Shown here one piece after another: positions 31,201 to 40,455 of a stretch of DNA of 64,000 nucleotides. Numbering within the stretch: position 1 is the first letter of the stretch; each line of letters begins with the position of its first letter. Both the position numbers and the translations under genes were made by a program. The notes below the pieces were generated by a model that was given only the letters and a program-made list of their open reading frames with translations, was not told the DNA's origin and ran no database searches. Source of the DNA: Bimastos eiseni (lineage: Eukaryota > Annelida > Clitellata > Crassiclitellata > Lumbricidae); NCBI GenBank assembly GCA_959347315.1, contig OY365818.1, forward strand, positions 6,998,805 to 7,062,804, in the 5' to 3' direction.

Positions 31201-32366
31201 TAGTTTTGGTGACGGTCAAGGTCATTCACTAATTCACCCATCCGCTCACTCATTCAATCCACCGTCTCACCCATTCACTCACCCTCTCTGACCAGCCATG
31301 GTTTCAACATCAGTACGCCACAGCGATATCTCAAGACAAGCCCTTCAGACTTGACGCAGCGCTAGTGAATAAGCTGATACTCGGCGTTTAGCTTTCAAGT
31401 ACTGCTTCATTACCTTTCAAATTAAATTTCATTTTAATTGCCTCTTGTCTTTAACTTTACATTCCGAGCCCGAGACCTGGATAACACACGAAAGTCTCAG
31501 ATATGACAGGAAATGCCAGAAAATTATATTCCGGCTAATTGGACAATTAGCATAGAAGGGAATTTTATTGTTTACTCGTGGACAAAAGCAATTATCATGC
31601 GTCACAAAAATAGGCGTCAACGCAATAAAATTATTCAAGTAATTATATAAAAGCCTTTGCAATTCCAAACACCGCGTGGGATGTATCTCGGGGGCAACAT
31701 AAAGTGGCTCCTATTTTGAATGGTAAGATTGCACCTCGCTTCAGAAGAATGGATTGATCATTACAATTTTTTAGAAGTCCTTAGTGTTCTGTACTGAAAC
31801 CCACACGCATCGTATAACTTTAGACCATTTCAACTCAACGTGCTATGCAGGCCTACAAAAACTTAGAATGTCGCTTTTATTGGAAATCTGATTTTCTTAT
31901 CGTCATCATTCCTACTGGAGTAACGGAAATGGTTGGGGCGATGAACACGATGGCGATGGCAACGAAGATATGGTCCAGGACGAAAACGACGCGACGGTAT
32001 TGATGACGATGACGTCGAAGGGTAGGAGGAGGAATAGCAAAAGGATGGTAGTGGTTATGATTTTAATGATTATGATGATTATGATGATTATGATGATTAT
32101 GATGATGGTGATGATGATGCTGCTGGTGATGAATGATAATGATGATGAGGATGATAATGACGACCACAACGACTATTATGATGACGACGATGATGGTGAT
32201 GGTGGTAGAATAACGACGACGACGATGATGATGATGATCACGATGATAACGATAATGATGAATTGATGATGAAAATTATGTTGACTGTGGTGTAGGCTTT
32301 GCACAATCGTGTAGTCAAAGGTCACTCACCAGCCAAAACTGCGAGCAGTGAGTAAATTCTCTTCAT
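22230..32366 (-). CDS. type I C-type lectin-like receptor with ITAM-like tail (6 exons)
   Basis: Exons in coding order are 32366-32330, 30920-30766, 29064-28911, 27551-27384, 23599-23524 and 22647-22230. All have GT-AG borders and matching phases (1, 0, 1, 1, 2), 335 residues in all. Residues 1-19 are a signal peptide (MKRIYSLLAVLAVGSSAFG). Residues 28-170 form a C-type lectin domain: CYQF, YWQQARDYC, WIGLHD, EWQWTG, VQWTNWG, RDCVRM, RFICEY. The EPN/QPD position reads GHP and the WND triplet is absent (DWRWHETLC), so canonical Ca2+/sugar binding is doubtful. Residues 172-195 are a transmembrane helix (IIAVALGCLLIGTVVIVI), followed by the stop-transfer RRRQRLRR. The roughly 140-residue acidic cytoplasmic tail ends with YSEI (Y311), 12 residues, then YEAL (Y327), an ITAM spacing. 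A plasma-membrane recognition receptor that signals through phosphotyrosine is the likely role. Ligand and homologue are unknown. Confidence 0.85.
23243..23466 (+). mobile_element. CR1/L2-like LINE, 3' end of ORF2 plus tail
   Basis: Frame 23275-23388 reads QAFSVVGPSTWNGFPVALL and ends at TAG. This is the conserved C-terminal signature of CR1/L2-clade reverse transcriptases (FSVxGPxxWNxLP). A short 3' UTR with GAGCACCTCTAAGTAG and AATAAATTCTC leads to an ATGAATGAATGAA tail. It sits in intron 5 of the lectin gene, opposite strand, and is 5'-truncated. Confidence 0.8.
23768..23908. mobile_element. MITE with hAT-like ends
   Basis: Ends are CAGAGGCGG at the left and CCGCCTCTG at the right, followed inward by complementary GATC/CG-rich bases. 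The flanking 8-mers GGCACTGT and CGCGTTGT agree at only 5 of 8 bases, so the target duplication is decayed or absent. An internal palindrome GGGGACACACGTATAACGTG occurs in the middle. It lies in intron 4 of the lectin gene. Confidence 0.55.
23909..25629. other. lectin intron 4, left part
   Basis: No exon or RNA gene is recognised. Several palindromic AT stretches and TAGGCCTAC-type words are present. Short ORFs lack features. Confidence 0.4.
25630..25835 (+). mobile_element. tRNA-derived SINE
   Basis: The head contains an A-box-like GGCCAATTGGTTAGAGCGG and a B-box-like GGGTTCGATC at tRNA spacing. The body GAACCTTGAGTAAGTCATTTG is also present at 61482-61503 in another copy. The cloverleaf is too poor for a functional tRNA. 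It lies in lectin intron 4. Confidence 0.65.
25985..26110. repeat. degenerate (CACTCACT)n stretch
   Basis: A run of TCACTCACTT/ACACACTCACT-type words with interruptions. Simple-sequence origin. Confidence 0.6.
26465..26665. repeat. 17-bp minisatellite (CATCTTGCCAAATAGAC)
   Basis: About eight clear copies between 26527 and 26663, with weaker related words (GACAAATTTGACCAAATA) to the left. The overlapping minus-strand ORF is a repeat artefact. Confidence 0.85.
26790..26860 (+). mobile_element. LINE 3'-end family fragment
   Basis: CGAATAAGCTGGTCTCCCTGACGTGCC followed by GGCGCTGAGAAATTTT matches the copies at 29.9 and 42.9 kb. Confidence 0.5.
27243..27365. repeat. GACA/GACG/GGAA microsatellite
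   Basis: Runs of GACAGACAGACG, GACGGACGGACGG and GGAAGGAAGG, then GAGACAGACAGAG. It begins 20 bp downstream of the donor of lectin exon 4, inside intron 4. Confidence 0.85.
28515..28895. repeat. 380-bp polypyrimidine tract (polypurine on gene strand)
   Basis: Nearly pure C/T on the plus strand (CTCCCTCTCCCT, CTTCCTCTTCC). On the lectin gene strand this is a purine tract that begins about 15 bases after the donor of exon 3 (GTACGC at 28910-28905). The long Ser/Leu/Pro and Glu/Arg ORFs over it are low-complexity artefacts. Confidence 0.9.
29145..29285. repeat. (AATC/TTAATCAA)n microsatellite
   Basis: About 140 bp of ATCAATCAATTAATCAATTA-type sequence with many short perfect palindromes. It lies in lectin intron 2. 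Confidence 0.9.
29790..30020 (+). mobile_element. LINE 3' end (family shared with 42.9 kb)
   Basis: Reads CCTTTTCAACTCC..., CAGCCTGCCTGACTC, then CAAGCGCCTGTGAATAAGCT, GGTTCCCGCGACTTGGCTTT, GGGCGCTGTATAAATG and GATTACGATTAC. The same order of blocks recurs at 42840-43015, and shorter pieces near 31355, 41045 and, inverted, near 18.9, 33.26 and 46.43 kb. The decayed coding part precedes the tail. The final (GATTAC)n is typical of LINE tails. Confidence 0.65.
30222..30312 (+). repeat. dispersed repeat A copy (TTAACGACACTGT...GGCTTGGGACTGGC)
   Basis: Shares TTTAACGACACTGT, GTAGACCTCCT and AAGGCTTGGGACTGGCGCTA with copies at 45.6, 45.7, 48.8, 51.0, 54.3 and 55.3 kb. Confidence 0.6.
30560..30645 (+). 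mobile_element. CR1/L2-like LINE 3' tail
   Basis: GGGAGCGTCTCCGATTAGAC, GGGGTCGCTATACGAG and then a (GAAT)n tail. Same layout as 61.7 kb (GGGAGCGCCTCTAAGTAGTC, GAGTCGCTATAAA, tail). Confidence 0.6.
30992..31154. mobile_element. hAT-like MITE with near-perfect 8-bp TSD
   Basis: 163 bp with ends CAGGGGCGT and AAGCCCCTG. Flanks GCGGTGTC (left) and GCTGTGTC (right) match at 7 of 8 bases, the TSD length of the hAT superfamily. It has internal inverted GGAGGCAAACCTCCGG / GCATTTGCCTCCGG blocks. It lies in lectin intron 1 with no coding capacity. Confidence 0.75.
31350..31435 (+). mobile_element. LINE 3'-end family fragment
   Basis: GACGCAGCGCTAGTGAATAAGC, with TTTCAAGTACTGCTTC, matches 41.04 kb (GACGCAGCGCTCGTGAATAGGC...TTTTCAAGTGG). 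Confidence 0.55.
32058..32270. repeat. (GATGAT)n / GACGAC simple repeat
   Basis: About 200 bp of ATGATTATGATG, GATGATGATG and ACGACGACGATG. It lies 60 bp downstream of the donor of lectin exon 1. Confidence 0.9.
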
Positions 32367-32370
32367 CCTG

Positions 32371-33645
32371 TCAAATCTTAAATCTCGATACTGTCGTATC
32401 CGAGATACGATTAAATGTCTTCAAGTCGCAGCATAGTATCAGTCTATATTCCACAGCGCGTTTCTACGTAGTCTAACGAACACGCTGGAAAGAAACACTA
32501 GCAAAACACTCCCACTAGGTCAACGTTACCCTTAAGCTCCAAACCACGAACGCTGCTGCTGTACGACGCGTTAAAGAATTATAAACGACAGCCCTACATG
32601 TCATTTACTCGGCCTAATGGAACAGACCGACAAAGAAACAACTGGGAAGGTGGAGTAAAGGGTGTTGTTGATGCCTGAGGTACCACACTCAATGCTAACC
32701 GCTTACTAAAGTATACGGGCCAGCAGGCACTGCGCTCAGAGCCGCGTAGGCTTAATGTTCCGACAGTCTGCAAGATAGACAGCCGCCCGCGTGGCTATTG
32801 TAGTCGCCTGCTCTCAAGCTATCAGCACAGTGTACACGTTCAGCGATAGCCCCGTTTATACAGGATACTTATCGGTCGCTCACAAACACGAGCGATGGAC
32901 CATCCATAAAAATCCCTGGAGGCCACTCTAGTTGGTGTATGGGATGCTCAGCTGTTAGGGTAACCGATTAGGAGTTGAACTCTAACCGGGATTCAGACCT
33001 CAAACTTGGTTCAATAACTGTGTTTACCATTCAGTGACTTCTAAATAATGCGCTTGGGATTAATGGGGAAAACATTGACAGCTGCGGATTCTACTCAAGC
33101 GGGCTGCGTTTGTGAAGTATCATACTGATTCACACATGATAAATAAATTTAAAGATAAATAGAGTTGAATGCAAGCGGTACGTAGGTAACGTAGCTGTAT
33201 AATCGTAATCGTAATCTCCAAACTTCTAAGACGCAACTTGAAAGCCAAGAACAGGGTACCAGCCTATTCACGAGCGCTATAATGCCTACATCTACGTCTA
33301 CATTTAATACCAACGCTGTAAACACAATACAATGGTTTTAAATTGGTTCAGAAAACCTGCGATCTGTGTAAAAAAAGCACTGCAAATTAACCTGGAACAT
33401 GCCCTATAGATCTATCTACCTCTTAAATGTTGTGATGATGTCCACTGAGACAGTACTATCGTCCAAACTATTTCAGAAGTCTACAACTTTTACACTGAAG
33501 AAATTAGGCCAATACGCTTATATTCCTGTTGATAGCAATCAAATTAAGGTGGGCTCCACTTCTCTCCTGTCGCATTACTGCCTCCCGTAATGTCGCTAGC
33601 CTGGCAAATTATCTTCTATCTTGTCTCAAGTTTTGTGATCCGTCT
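32371..33645. other. 5' flank of the lectin gene
   Basis: Upstream of the lectin start codon on the minus strand. Presumed promoter, but no element can be fixed. A minus-strand LINE 3'-end fragment (TATTCACGAGCGCTATAATG) lies at 33258-33290. No other gene seen. Confidence 0.4.
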
Positions 33646-33649
33646 GCTA

Positions 33650-33901
33650 TAAATGGGATTAATTTAATGTTGTTGTAAGGCGCTAAAACAACTTATGTTG
33701 ACGTCAATGGACTTTGTTGTCACAAGATGTCGTTACACTGTGGCTGCATTTATCTCCATGAATCCCAATCGATAATAAATGGGATTAATTTAATGTTGTT
33801 GTAAGGCGCTAAAACAACTTATGTTGACGTCAATGGACGTTGTTGTCACAAGATGGCGTTACACTGTGGCTGCATTTATTTCCATGAATCCCAATCGATA
33901 A
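33650..33901. repeat. 126-bp direct tandem duplication abutting tRNA-Arg
   Basis: Two copies (33650-33775 and 33776-33901), nearly identical, each running from TAAATGGGATTAATTT to CATGAATCCCAATCGATAA. The second copy ends about 7 bases before the tRNA-Arg gene, so the duplicated unit includes its 5' flank but not the tRNA. Confidence 0.93.
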
Positions 33902-33907
33902 TACCAA

Positions 33908-33980
33908 GGGCCTGTGGCGCAATGGATAACGCGTCTGACTACGGATCAGAAGATTCCAGGTTCGACTCCTGGCAGGCTCG
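33908..33980 (+). tRNA. tRNA-Arg (ACG)
   Basis: 73 bases, complete cloverleaf: acceptor GGGCCTG/CAGGCTC with discriminator G, D-loop CGCAATGGATAAC, anticodon stem TCTGA/TCAGA with loop CTACGGA, T-arm CCAGGTTCGACTCCTGG. TTTT follows within ten bases as a Pol III terminator. Almost identical to vertebrate tRNA-Arg-ACG. Confidence 0.97.
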
Positions 33981-34060
33981 AAATGTTTTGAAGACATCGC
34001 AGACCGATTGCCGTTTGCATGTTGCACTCGCCAAAAATTCCTACAGTTGTTAGCGGACAT

Positions 34061-34227
34061 CAGTGGTGGCTGTTCAGGGAAGGTCAGAAGGATCAGTGCC
34101 CCACCCGGTGACCTCCAAATTTCAGTCCACTTTCAGTTTTGAAAAACTGGACAACCAACTGGCCGCTGTGTCAGGTTCCCGGCCCCTCCGTGGCCACCTC
34201 TGTTGGAACAGTCTAGAACCACCACTG
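34061..34227. mobile_element. MITE with CAGTGGTGG ends
   Basis: Ends CAGTGGTGG and CCACCACTG. Internal GATCAGTGCCCCACC and CCCGGCCCCTCCGTGG are similar to 57.2-57.4 kb and in part to 15.5 kb. No flanking duplication was found (GCGGACAT versus ACGCTAAA), so the ends are provisional. Confidence 0.55.
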
Positions 34228-34343
34228 ACGCTAAAGTGAGATCCTTGGGACTGCCCGAAATATGACTGTTGATGTCGTCAGGTAGTAACTCTCCTTTATG
34301 ACATTTCCGGGTTTCATTAGTCGGGTAGCTAAGATATAAACGA

Positions 34344-34414
34344 GCATCGGTGGTTCAGTGGTAGAATGCTCGCCTGCCACGCGGGCGGCCCGGGTTCGAT
34401 TCCCGGCCGATGCA
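34344..34414 (+). tRNA. tRNA-Gly (GCC)
   Basis: 71 bases. Acceptor GCATCGG/CCGATGC with A73, A-box TGGTTCAGTGG, anticodon loop CTGCCAC, T-arm CCGGGTTCGATTCCCGG. TTTT follows at 34417. Confidence 0.97.
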
Positions 34415-34655
34415 CATTTTGAACATTCATGCCAACGCACAGTTGTCAGTTAACTTCTGAAGTTCTGACTAACTGTGAACATGGCTTTTGCGGTCGTTCT
34501 TGTGCTGTAACTTTTGGTGCAGTATCTGTAGAGACCCTTCATAGAAGTCAATAAAGTACGTAAAGAAGAGAATCACCAGTGAATGTTGCTACAGCGTGCC
34601 ACAATAACCGTCATAGGAGAGTCAAGGTCCGTTGACTACCACACGTTGTCGTCTT

Positions 34656-34726
34656 GCATCGGTGGTTCAGTGGTAGAATGCTCGCCTGCCACGCGGGCGG
34701 CCCGGGTTCGATTCCCGGCCGATGCA
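34656..34726 (+). tRNA. tRNA-Gly (GCC), second copy
   Basis: Identical in all stems to the copy at 34344, 312 bp downstream. Followed by CATTTTATG, giving a Pol III T-stretch. Flanks differ beyond about ten bases. Confidence 0.97.
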
Positions 34727-36190
34727 CATTTTATGTCAGGTGGCTCAACATTAACTAAGAAGAGGAAATTGTATTTTTTTCTTTAGTCCCAAGAAAGGCT
34801 GAAGAACAGAGCGCTCAGCCACTGCCAATATGATATTTCTTTATAAAAGGTTCTTATGTGAGTTCCTAAGTCAACACAACTAATTTCAGCACAGAATAAC
34901 CTACAAATTCCGATATTATATCGGAAACCGATGTTATATTATATTTATTATATCTAGGCCTGTTTGCTTTCGAGACATGAAGGCTTTAACACTTCACAGA
35001 GAATGATACGTAGGACAAGAAGGATTAGAAGCAGAGTAGAGCGGTGTTAGAGACGCCAGACCGATGGTGTACCTGGAAAAAGGCTGACCAAAGTATTCAA
35101 AGCGGCAGAGATGTCAGAGGCAGAAGTCATTATGGTGGGTGAAGGCAGAGACCAGCCTTCTGTTGGTCTTCAGAGAAGTACGTGGGCTAGGATTACTGCA
35201 GGGTGTTGTTTAATGGATCAAGACTGCTGGGTGTTGAGGAGTGAGTTGGAGGGAGAGATAGTAGTTGGACAGGGTATGGACTATTCTTTCAGTTAATTTA
35301 TTACAGAAGCGAGAGACTGATTATGGGACGTTAGTTAGATGGATTTCCTTGTCAATGGACAATGGTTGCTCTGTTGTGCATGGAAGAGTCGAGAAAAAAC
35401 TATTTAAAGACCACAGGGAGGCTGGCAGTAAAGAGTGAGAGATTGCTGATTTTGGTTATAAGGCCTACAGAAACAAGGATCGATTACGATGACTATTAAT
35501 TCATCGATAACATAATTAATCATTGTTTAGTACGACTACTCGCTACATTGTTTGCTTCATTGATTGTAGGCCTACTAACACCTTGAGCTTTGCCTTACGG
35601 AATGCGTCATTGGTCAAAGTGCCTCATTTGACGATATGTAGTTCATGATAAAATAATCCACGATGCCATACAAATTGTAGAGCGTTTAATAGTGTTATTT
35701 GTAGAATGTCTCAAAATAAACTGGTGACGGTTTATCTGTTCACGTAAGTTCATTGTTTTGCATTTAATCTTGTTCTTTGTTCTAATGCGCAAGAAATTAT
35801 TATACACTGCATTGGAATGACTGTGTTTAAGAACGAAAGTGTGAGTGTGATGCCCTATGTACGAAAACTGAGAGCGAAACCATTAAATTTTAAGTGGCAG
35901 TCGCATTTGCATGCAAATCATATTACCCAATGAGTGGTTACGTTAATCGTCCTTTGTATATCAGTATCCTGACAAGGACGATTTGTAATTATAATTAATT
36001 GAAAATCTGTTATCGTGCCTTGTATGACAGATGTATTATTTACAAACAACTATAACTAATCATAAATGCAGGTTGGTTAGGCATTCATTTAAGATTTGAG
36101 ACATAGAACCGGAGCATGTGCTAAATTTTGAGGAACGTGTAATGATAGTTTGCAATTTTTATTTTTATTTTGCTTTTGCTGTTCATTTAG
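34727..36190. other. intergenic between tRNA-Gly and the membrane-protein gene
   Basis: No confident gene. The short ORF near 35111-35296 and the purine-rich text before it may be retroelement debris, but no motif is clear. Upstream of 36190 a T-rich stretch ending TTCATTTAG looks like a splice acceptor, suggesting a 5' UTR intron for the next gene. Confidence 0.35.
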
Positions 36191-36223
36191 GCATGCTTGC
36201 TTGAACAGCAACTGAATTCAGTC

Positions 36224-39200
36224 ATGGATGGTCTAATGAACAGTGTCGAACCGTTGTGGAATTTTCTTATTTCCATGATCTGGAGACTTTGGATTTGTTA
36301 TGCAGTTATTGTCTTTGTGCTCGTTAAGTGTGGAGTTAGTCCTTCATCAAATGCAGACAGCAAGAGCCGTGTCGCCAAGGTAACATTACAATGTTTCTTA
36401 TCTTCCATAAACAGTTTTTGAATTTGAGCCATACACTGCCGATACCTTCGCTCATTTGGTAATGGTGAACTTCTGGTTCCCTATGATAGTGCCTCAACTA
36501 GGCAGCGGCGGGCATTCTCAATTGTTGGCCCCTATCATGGGCAGTTGGTGTTTAATCCTATTACGATGAGCTGCAGTGGTTAAATTTAGCCGGATCTCTC
36601 TGGATCTCTCCTAATCTGAGAACCGGAACCTCAAATTTGAGATCCCCACCGCCTCAACCATGAGATCTGCCACCCAACAGATGATATTTATCACCTAAAA
36701 TTTCCTAAGATTTGCCACTTAACCTGACTTAGGTTTAAGTTTTTACTTTTTAAATATGTGGAGATCCGGCACTTCTGGATGCGAAATTTAACCACTGATG
36801 AGCTGCATAGGTTTTCCAATACATCTTATCACACGCTTGCTCTTAAAGGGTTAATGTGGGAGAGCGCTTCCTCTATTTTGGTTTATTGTTTTTTTTCAGA
36901 TTAGTCGGTCAGCACCCGTCAGGAAGATAATAAAATCTGCCAAAAAGTTGATGAGAGGGGACAGACTGGATGATGCCTGTGCAATACTGAACCAAGATAC
37001 TCTCTTGTCGGAAGAAGCGTTTGAAAATAACGGAGCGGAATTGCGTGAAAAGCGGTTCTTGGCTGGACGCTTACACGAAATCAGAGCACTGTGTCTTTAT
37101 CGAAAGGTAATCTACGTTTATGATGATACCTGGAGATGGTAGGATTATTTCCATAAAAACACTTGCTTCCAACAGGTCAATATAGTAATATTCATCTATT
37201 GAAAAAAGACATATTGTTGACACACTGCAACCCTTTGCATTTCTAGGCTATAACCAGAGGTGGGTAAATAATCAATTAGCTAATCGATTGGATACAATAT
37301 TTTTTGCTAATTATGATTCTAATCAATTCAACTGGCTGTTTGTCTAGCTTTAGCTGTTTGTGTAAGTTTGACATAGCAGGTCAGAAGCAGAGGAATGGCA
37401 TTCTTGTTCCTGTGCTGATTGTTAGAAGATGAAGTTGCTAGCACTTCCAGGGCCGTGCCGAGCTTTAATTGTGCCCTGTGCTTAGATAATTGCGCCCTGT
37501 GCAAGGCATCAATTTGGCGCCCACAGATTTAAAAAATAGTGCATAATAAGTTATTCCATCCTCAAATTTGCACCCTTTCCGCATTTGCGCCTTGGGCCTA
37601 GGCCCCGCTGGTCCCCCCTAGTTACGGCCCTGAGCACTTCACGCCCTTGGTAGCTAGTCGAGGTTGGCGTAAGAGCTTGATATTAATACACATTTGTTCG
37701 TAAATGAGTTCTGTAAAATAGTTGAATACTAAAGGTTAGATACACTCATTTAAGCCCTTATTTAAGATAAATAACTATTTTATATTGAATATAGTATCAC
37801 TTGTGTTTGTCTTTAAGGGAGATGTCATGGACAGTATGGTCGAGATGGATAGAGGTACGTTTTCATCTTGACTAACATTTATCAGATTCACTTTGATTGC
37901 AAGTTCTTCTTCTTTTGATTCTTTGCCTTTCTAGGCAGGTTCGTACGTCAAATGTCGCCATTCGTCACAACTTCCCGCTCTCTCCCGCTCTCCCTCTCTC
38001 CCTCTCTCCCTCTCTCCCTCTCTCCCTCTCCCCCTCTCCCCCTCTCCCCCTCTCCCTCTCTCCCTCTCTCCCTCTCTCTCTCTCCCCCTCTCTCCCTCTC
38101 TCCCTCTCTCCCTCTCTCCCTCAACTTTCTGTAACCCTCATTCAAGTCCAGTAACATAATCCTTGGTCTTAATTTATTCTTAGTTTATTCAGATTTTTGT
38201 AGCTGATTTTTGTTTGATACAGTTGAGTAGTTCAAAACTTCATGTTCTATTCATGGTTGCTTTCAGGTTGTTGTGTTGTAACTTGTACAGGCAATTTTAT
38301 TGAAATTCGTCCATTTATTGCTTTACTAATTTTTTTTTGAACTCCTAGGTCTTGCTGTGGTCAAGAATCCTGACTCCCAGCTGATGACATCTGCAAACAA
38401 TTGCTTCCAGCTTTTTCACAAATGGTGCTGTGAGAACTTTGATGATTTCCGACAGGTGCAATATAATTTACTCTCGTTGTTTTGAGGCTTTTTTCTTTTT
38501 TGTAAAGTTACTTTTATAAGCACTTTGTAATGTAAGTTATTATGCACAAATATACTCTTGTTTACTATAAAGTCCTCTTGAAGGTCAAGAATCGGATGAG
38601 AGTGTTATAGAAATATTGCTAGATTACAATTAAAATATAATAAAACTTGCAACAAACTGTAAGAAAACCACCAATCAGACATATATGCCTGGATTACTTC
38701 AAGAATTTAAATCTCGGACTGCCAAGGTCCATGCATGGGACCTTTAATGGCAGAGCCCATTTTAATGGGTAGCGATGGTGAAGGATATCACCCAATCAAT
38801 ATATTGAAAAATGTGGAGGGTCAAGGCCATGCGGTCGCTATTAAACACGTTTGCATTTACATACTCATTTGCAGGACATGTAACTAAGAATTTGACCATA
38901 TTCTGGACATATGCTAAAGGAACTGATCGTTATTCTTAATAGGACATTGTAATCTACTTTCAAGATAAGAGAAAGCGCCTGGAAACAGAGGCGCTTCAGA
39001 ACGTTGCTAACACGAGTCTGTTAATGGAGTCAATTCATTGTCTCATCTTGTCAGACTTTTTGGTAAGACGTGAAATCCTAGACGCAGAGGAGTCGACCAA
39101 ATCAAAGAAACTCTGCCAGCAGTTCTATTGTTTCCTGAATTCCGAGGTATGTGGAAGCCAGGGTTTTTTGGCTTCTAAAATAATCTGAGATTACATTATT

Positions 39201-40455
39201 TGGTAACGATAATTATTAGTTCCAATTAAATATGGTACTAATAATTATCGTTACCAAATAATGTTGAATAAGGTTAAATGTGCGGGTTCATATTTTTTGA
39301 TAATGATTTTATGTAATAGCTAACTAGTTAAGTTTCGTACTAAATGTTAATGTATTTTTGTACCTAACCGGCTGTAACTACCAATTTATTGTAAGGGTGA
39401 CCCTGATTACAGAACTTTTGTGTCTTTCAAGGGTTTCTTTTAGCCCATATTGACTCTTGACAAATTATCAAGTTTTGTACCTGTGCTAGTTATTTTTTAG
39501 CAATAAAGAAACACTTGATTATGGTTATGGAATTAATATTTGTTAAGCTAGTGTGTCTACTCAATTTTGTAGAGTTTACCTTCAGTCATCATTCTCATAG
39601 AATAATTACGGATTTTCAATGAATTAAATTTCTTTTGTTTCTGTGTATTTAATGTTTGTTGATACACATGTTTATGATATAAGCTGATTATGTTGCTGTG
39701 TTCTGTAGCCTTAATACATGATCGTTGGTTATGTCATTAAGAATTCATTTCTATTGTTCAACCTATTCCCCGATTATTGTATTATATGATTCGTGTTAGA
39801 ATTCGGCATGTTATAGAAATGTGTATCTAAGTTGCCTATAGACCCAGAGCTTGCAGAGTTTTAAAAATCGTAAAAATTTGTTTCCTTTTGTGAAACCTGT
39901 TTTCCGAGACCACATTACAAGCCATGCGAGTTTTGGAATAACGTAATTAAGCCGGTACCGTTTTTGCCTCAGGTTGGAAGAAGCGGCAGTGTTGAAATAC
40001 AAGTTGACTTATTGAACGGCTATTTGTCCCTTGGATTCTCCATTTGCTACCCAGCCCCTAAGACTCTAATTAAAATGAACTTTTAAATATATCTTGGTTG
40101 GAAACAACGAACTATTGATTGATTGATTGATTAGGTTGATTAATATACAGGTAGATGCTTTCATTTGCAGGATGGTGATGGTCATATTCTGAACTCTATA
40201 AGTTCTGCGACAGAACCTTTTGATCCTCAGAAATCAGCAAATGAAACGGAATTTGAAGATTTAGTCAAAGAAACTGAGGAAATACCAACTCACACATGGG
40301 ATCATGATATCTCAGAAGGTCCCATACTCAGACAGCGGTTTGAAGACACGTTGAAGCTGAAGATGGAAGAGAAAGGATCTTGTGAAATAGAAAAATTGTC
40401 AAATGAATTAAAACATTTTAATGCGATGTTTGAAGCATACACTGTTGCACATTGA
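36224..40455 (+). CDS. unrecognised membrane-anchored helical (TPR-like) protein, 6 exons
   Basis: Coding exons are 36224-36379, 36900-37106, 37818-37854, 38349-38455, 38943-39146 and 40171-40455. Every border is GT-AG, phases 0, 0, 1, 0, 0, giving 331 residues. An in-frame ATG at 36197 after a possible acceptor at 36190 would add nine residues. The ATG at 36224 has G at -3 and G at +4. Residues 10-38 contain one hydrophobic segment (LWICYAVIVFVLVKCG), probably an N-terminal anchor. Residues 60-240 are helical with TPR-like pairs (DRLDDACAIL, HEIRALCLYRKGD, NNCFQLFHKWC). The last 90 residues are acidic and hydrophilic and end in EAYTVAH. I do not recognise the family. The consistent phases and codon-like sequence leave little doubt that the gene is real. 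Topology suggests a cytosol-facing helical domain on an internal membrane. Confidence 0.83.
36574..36797. mobile_element. hAT-like MITE with perfect 8-bp TSD ATGAGCTG
   Basis: 224 bp with long inverted ends CAGTGGTTAAATTTAGC and GCGAAATTTAACCACTG. The flanks are exactly ATGAGCTG on both sides (36566-36573 and 36798-36805). Non-coding, within intron 1 of the membrane-protein gene. Confidence 0.9.
37448..37632. mobile_element. hAT-like MITE with perfect 8-bp TSD AGCACTTC
   Basis: 185 bp with ends CAGGGCCGTGCC and GTTACGGCCCTG, flanked by AGCACTTC at 37440-37447 and 37633-37640. Internally it shares AATAAGTTATTCCATCC and TTGCGCC blocks with the copy at 52290. It lies in intron 2. Confidence 0.93.
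37975..38122. repeat. (CTCTCC)n microsatellite
   Basis: About 145 bp of CTCCCTCT and CCCCTCTC units in intron 3 of the membrane-protein gene. ORFs on both strands here are artefacts. Confidence 0.93.
39194..39263. repeat. perfect 27-bp inverted repeat, 16-nt loop
   Basis: The left arm 39194-39220 begins CATTATTTGGTAACG. The right arm 39237-39263 is its exact reverse complement (CGTTACCAAATAATG). It lies in intron 5, 48 bp after the donor. It may be a young tiny palindromic MITE or a structural element. Confidence 0.92.

Noticed and set aside
31912..32266. Poly-Ile and Met/Asp-rich ORFs
   Set aside because: Translation of a GAT/ATT microsatellite in lectin intron 1.
34231..34786. ORFs containing AGNRTRAARVAGEHSTTEPP and its antisense
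   Set aside because: These are translations across the tRNA-Gly genes, a common annotation artefact.
37897..38157. Pro/Leu/Ser and Arg/Glu ORFs
   Set aside because: Translation of the (CTCTCC)n microsatellite inside intron 3.
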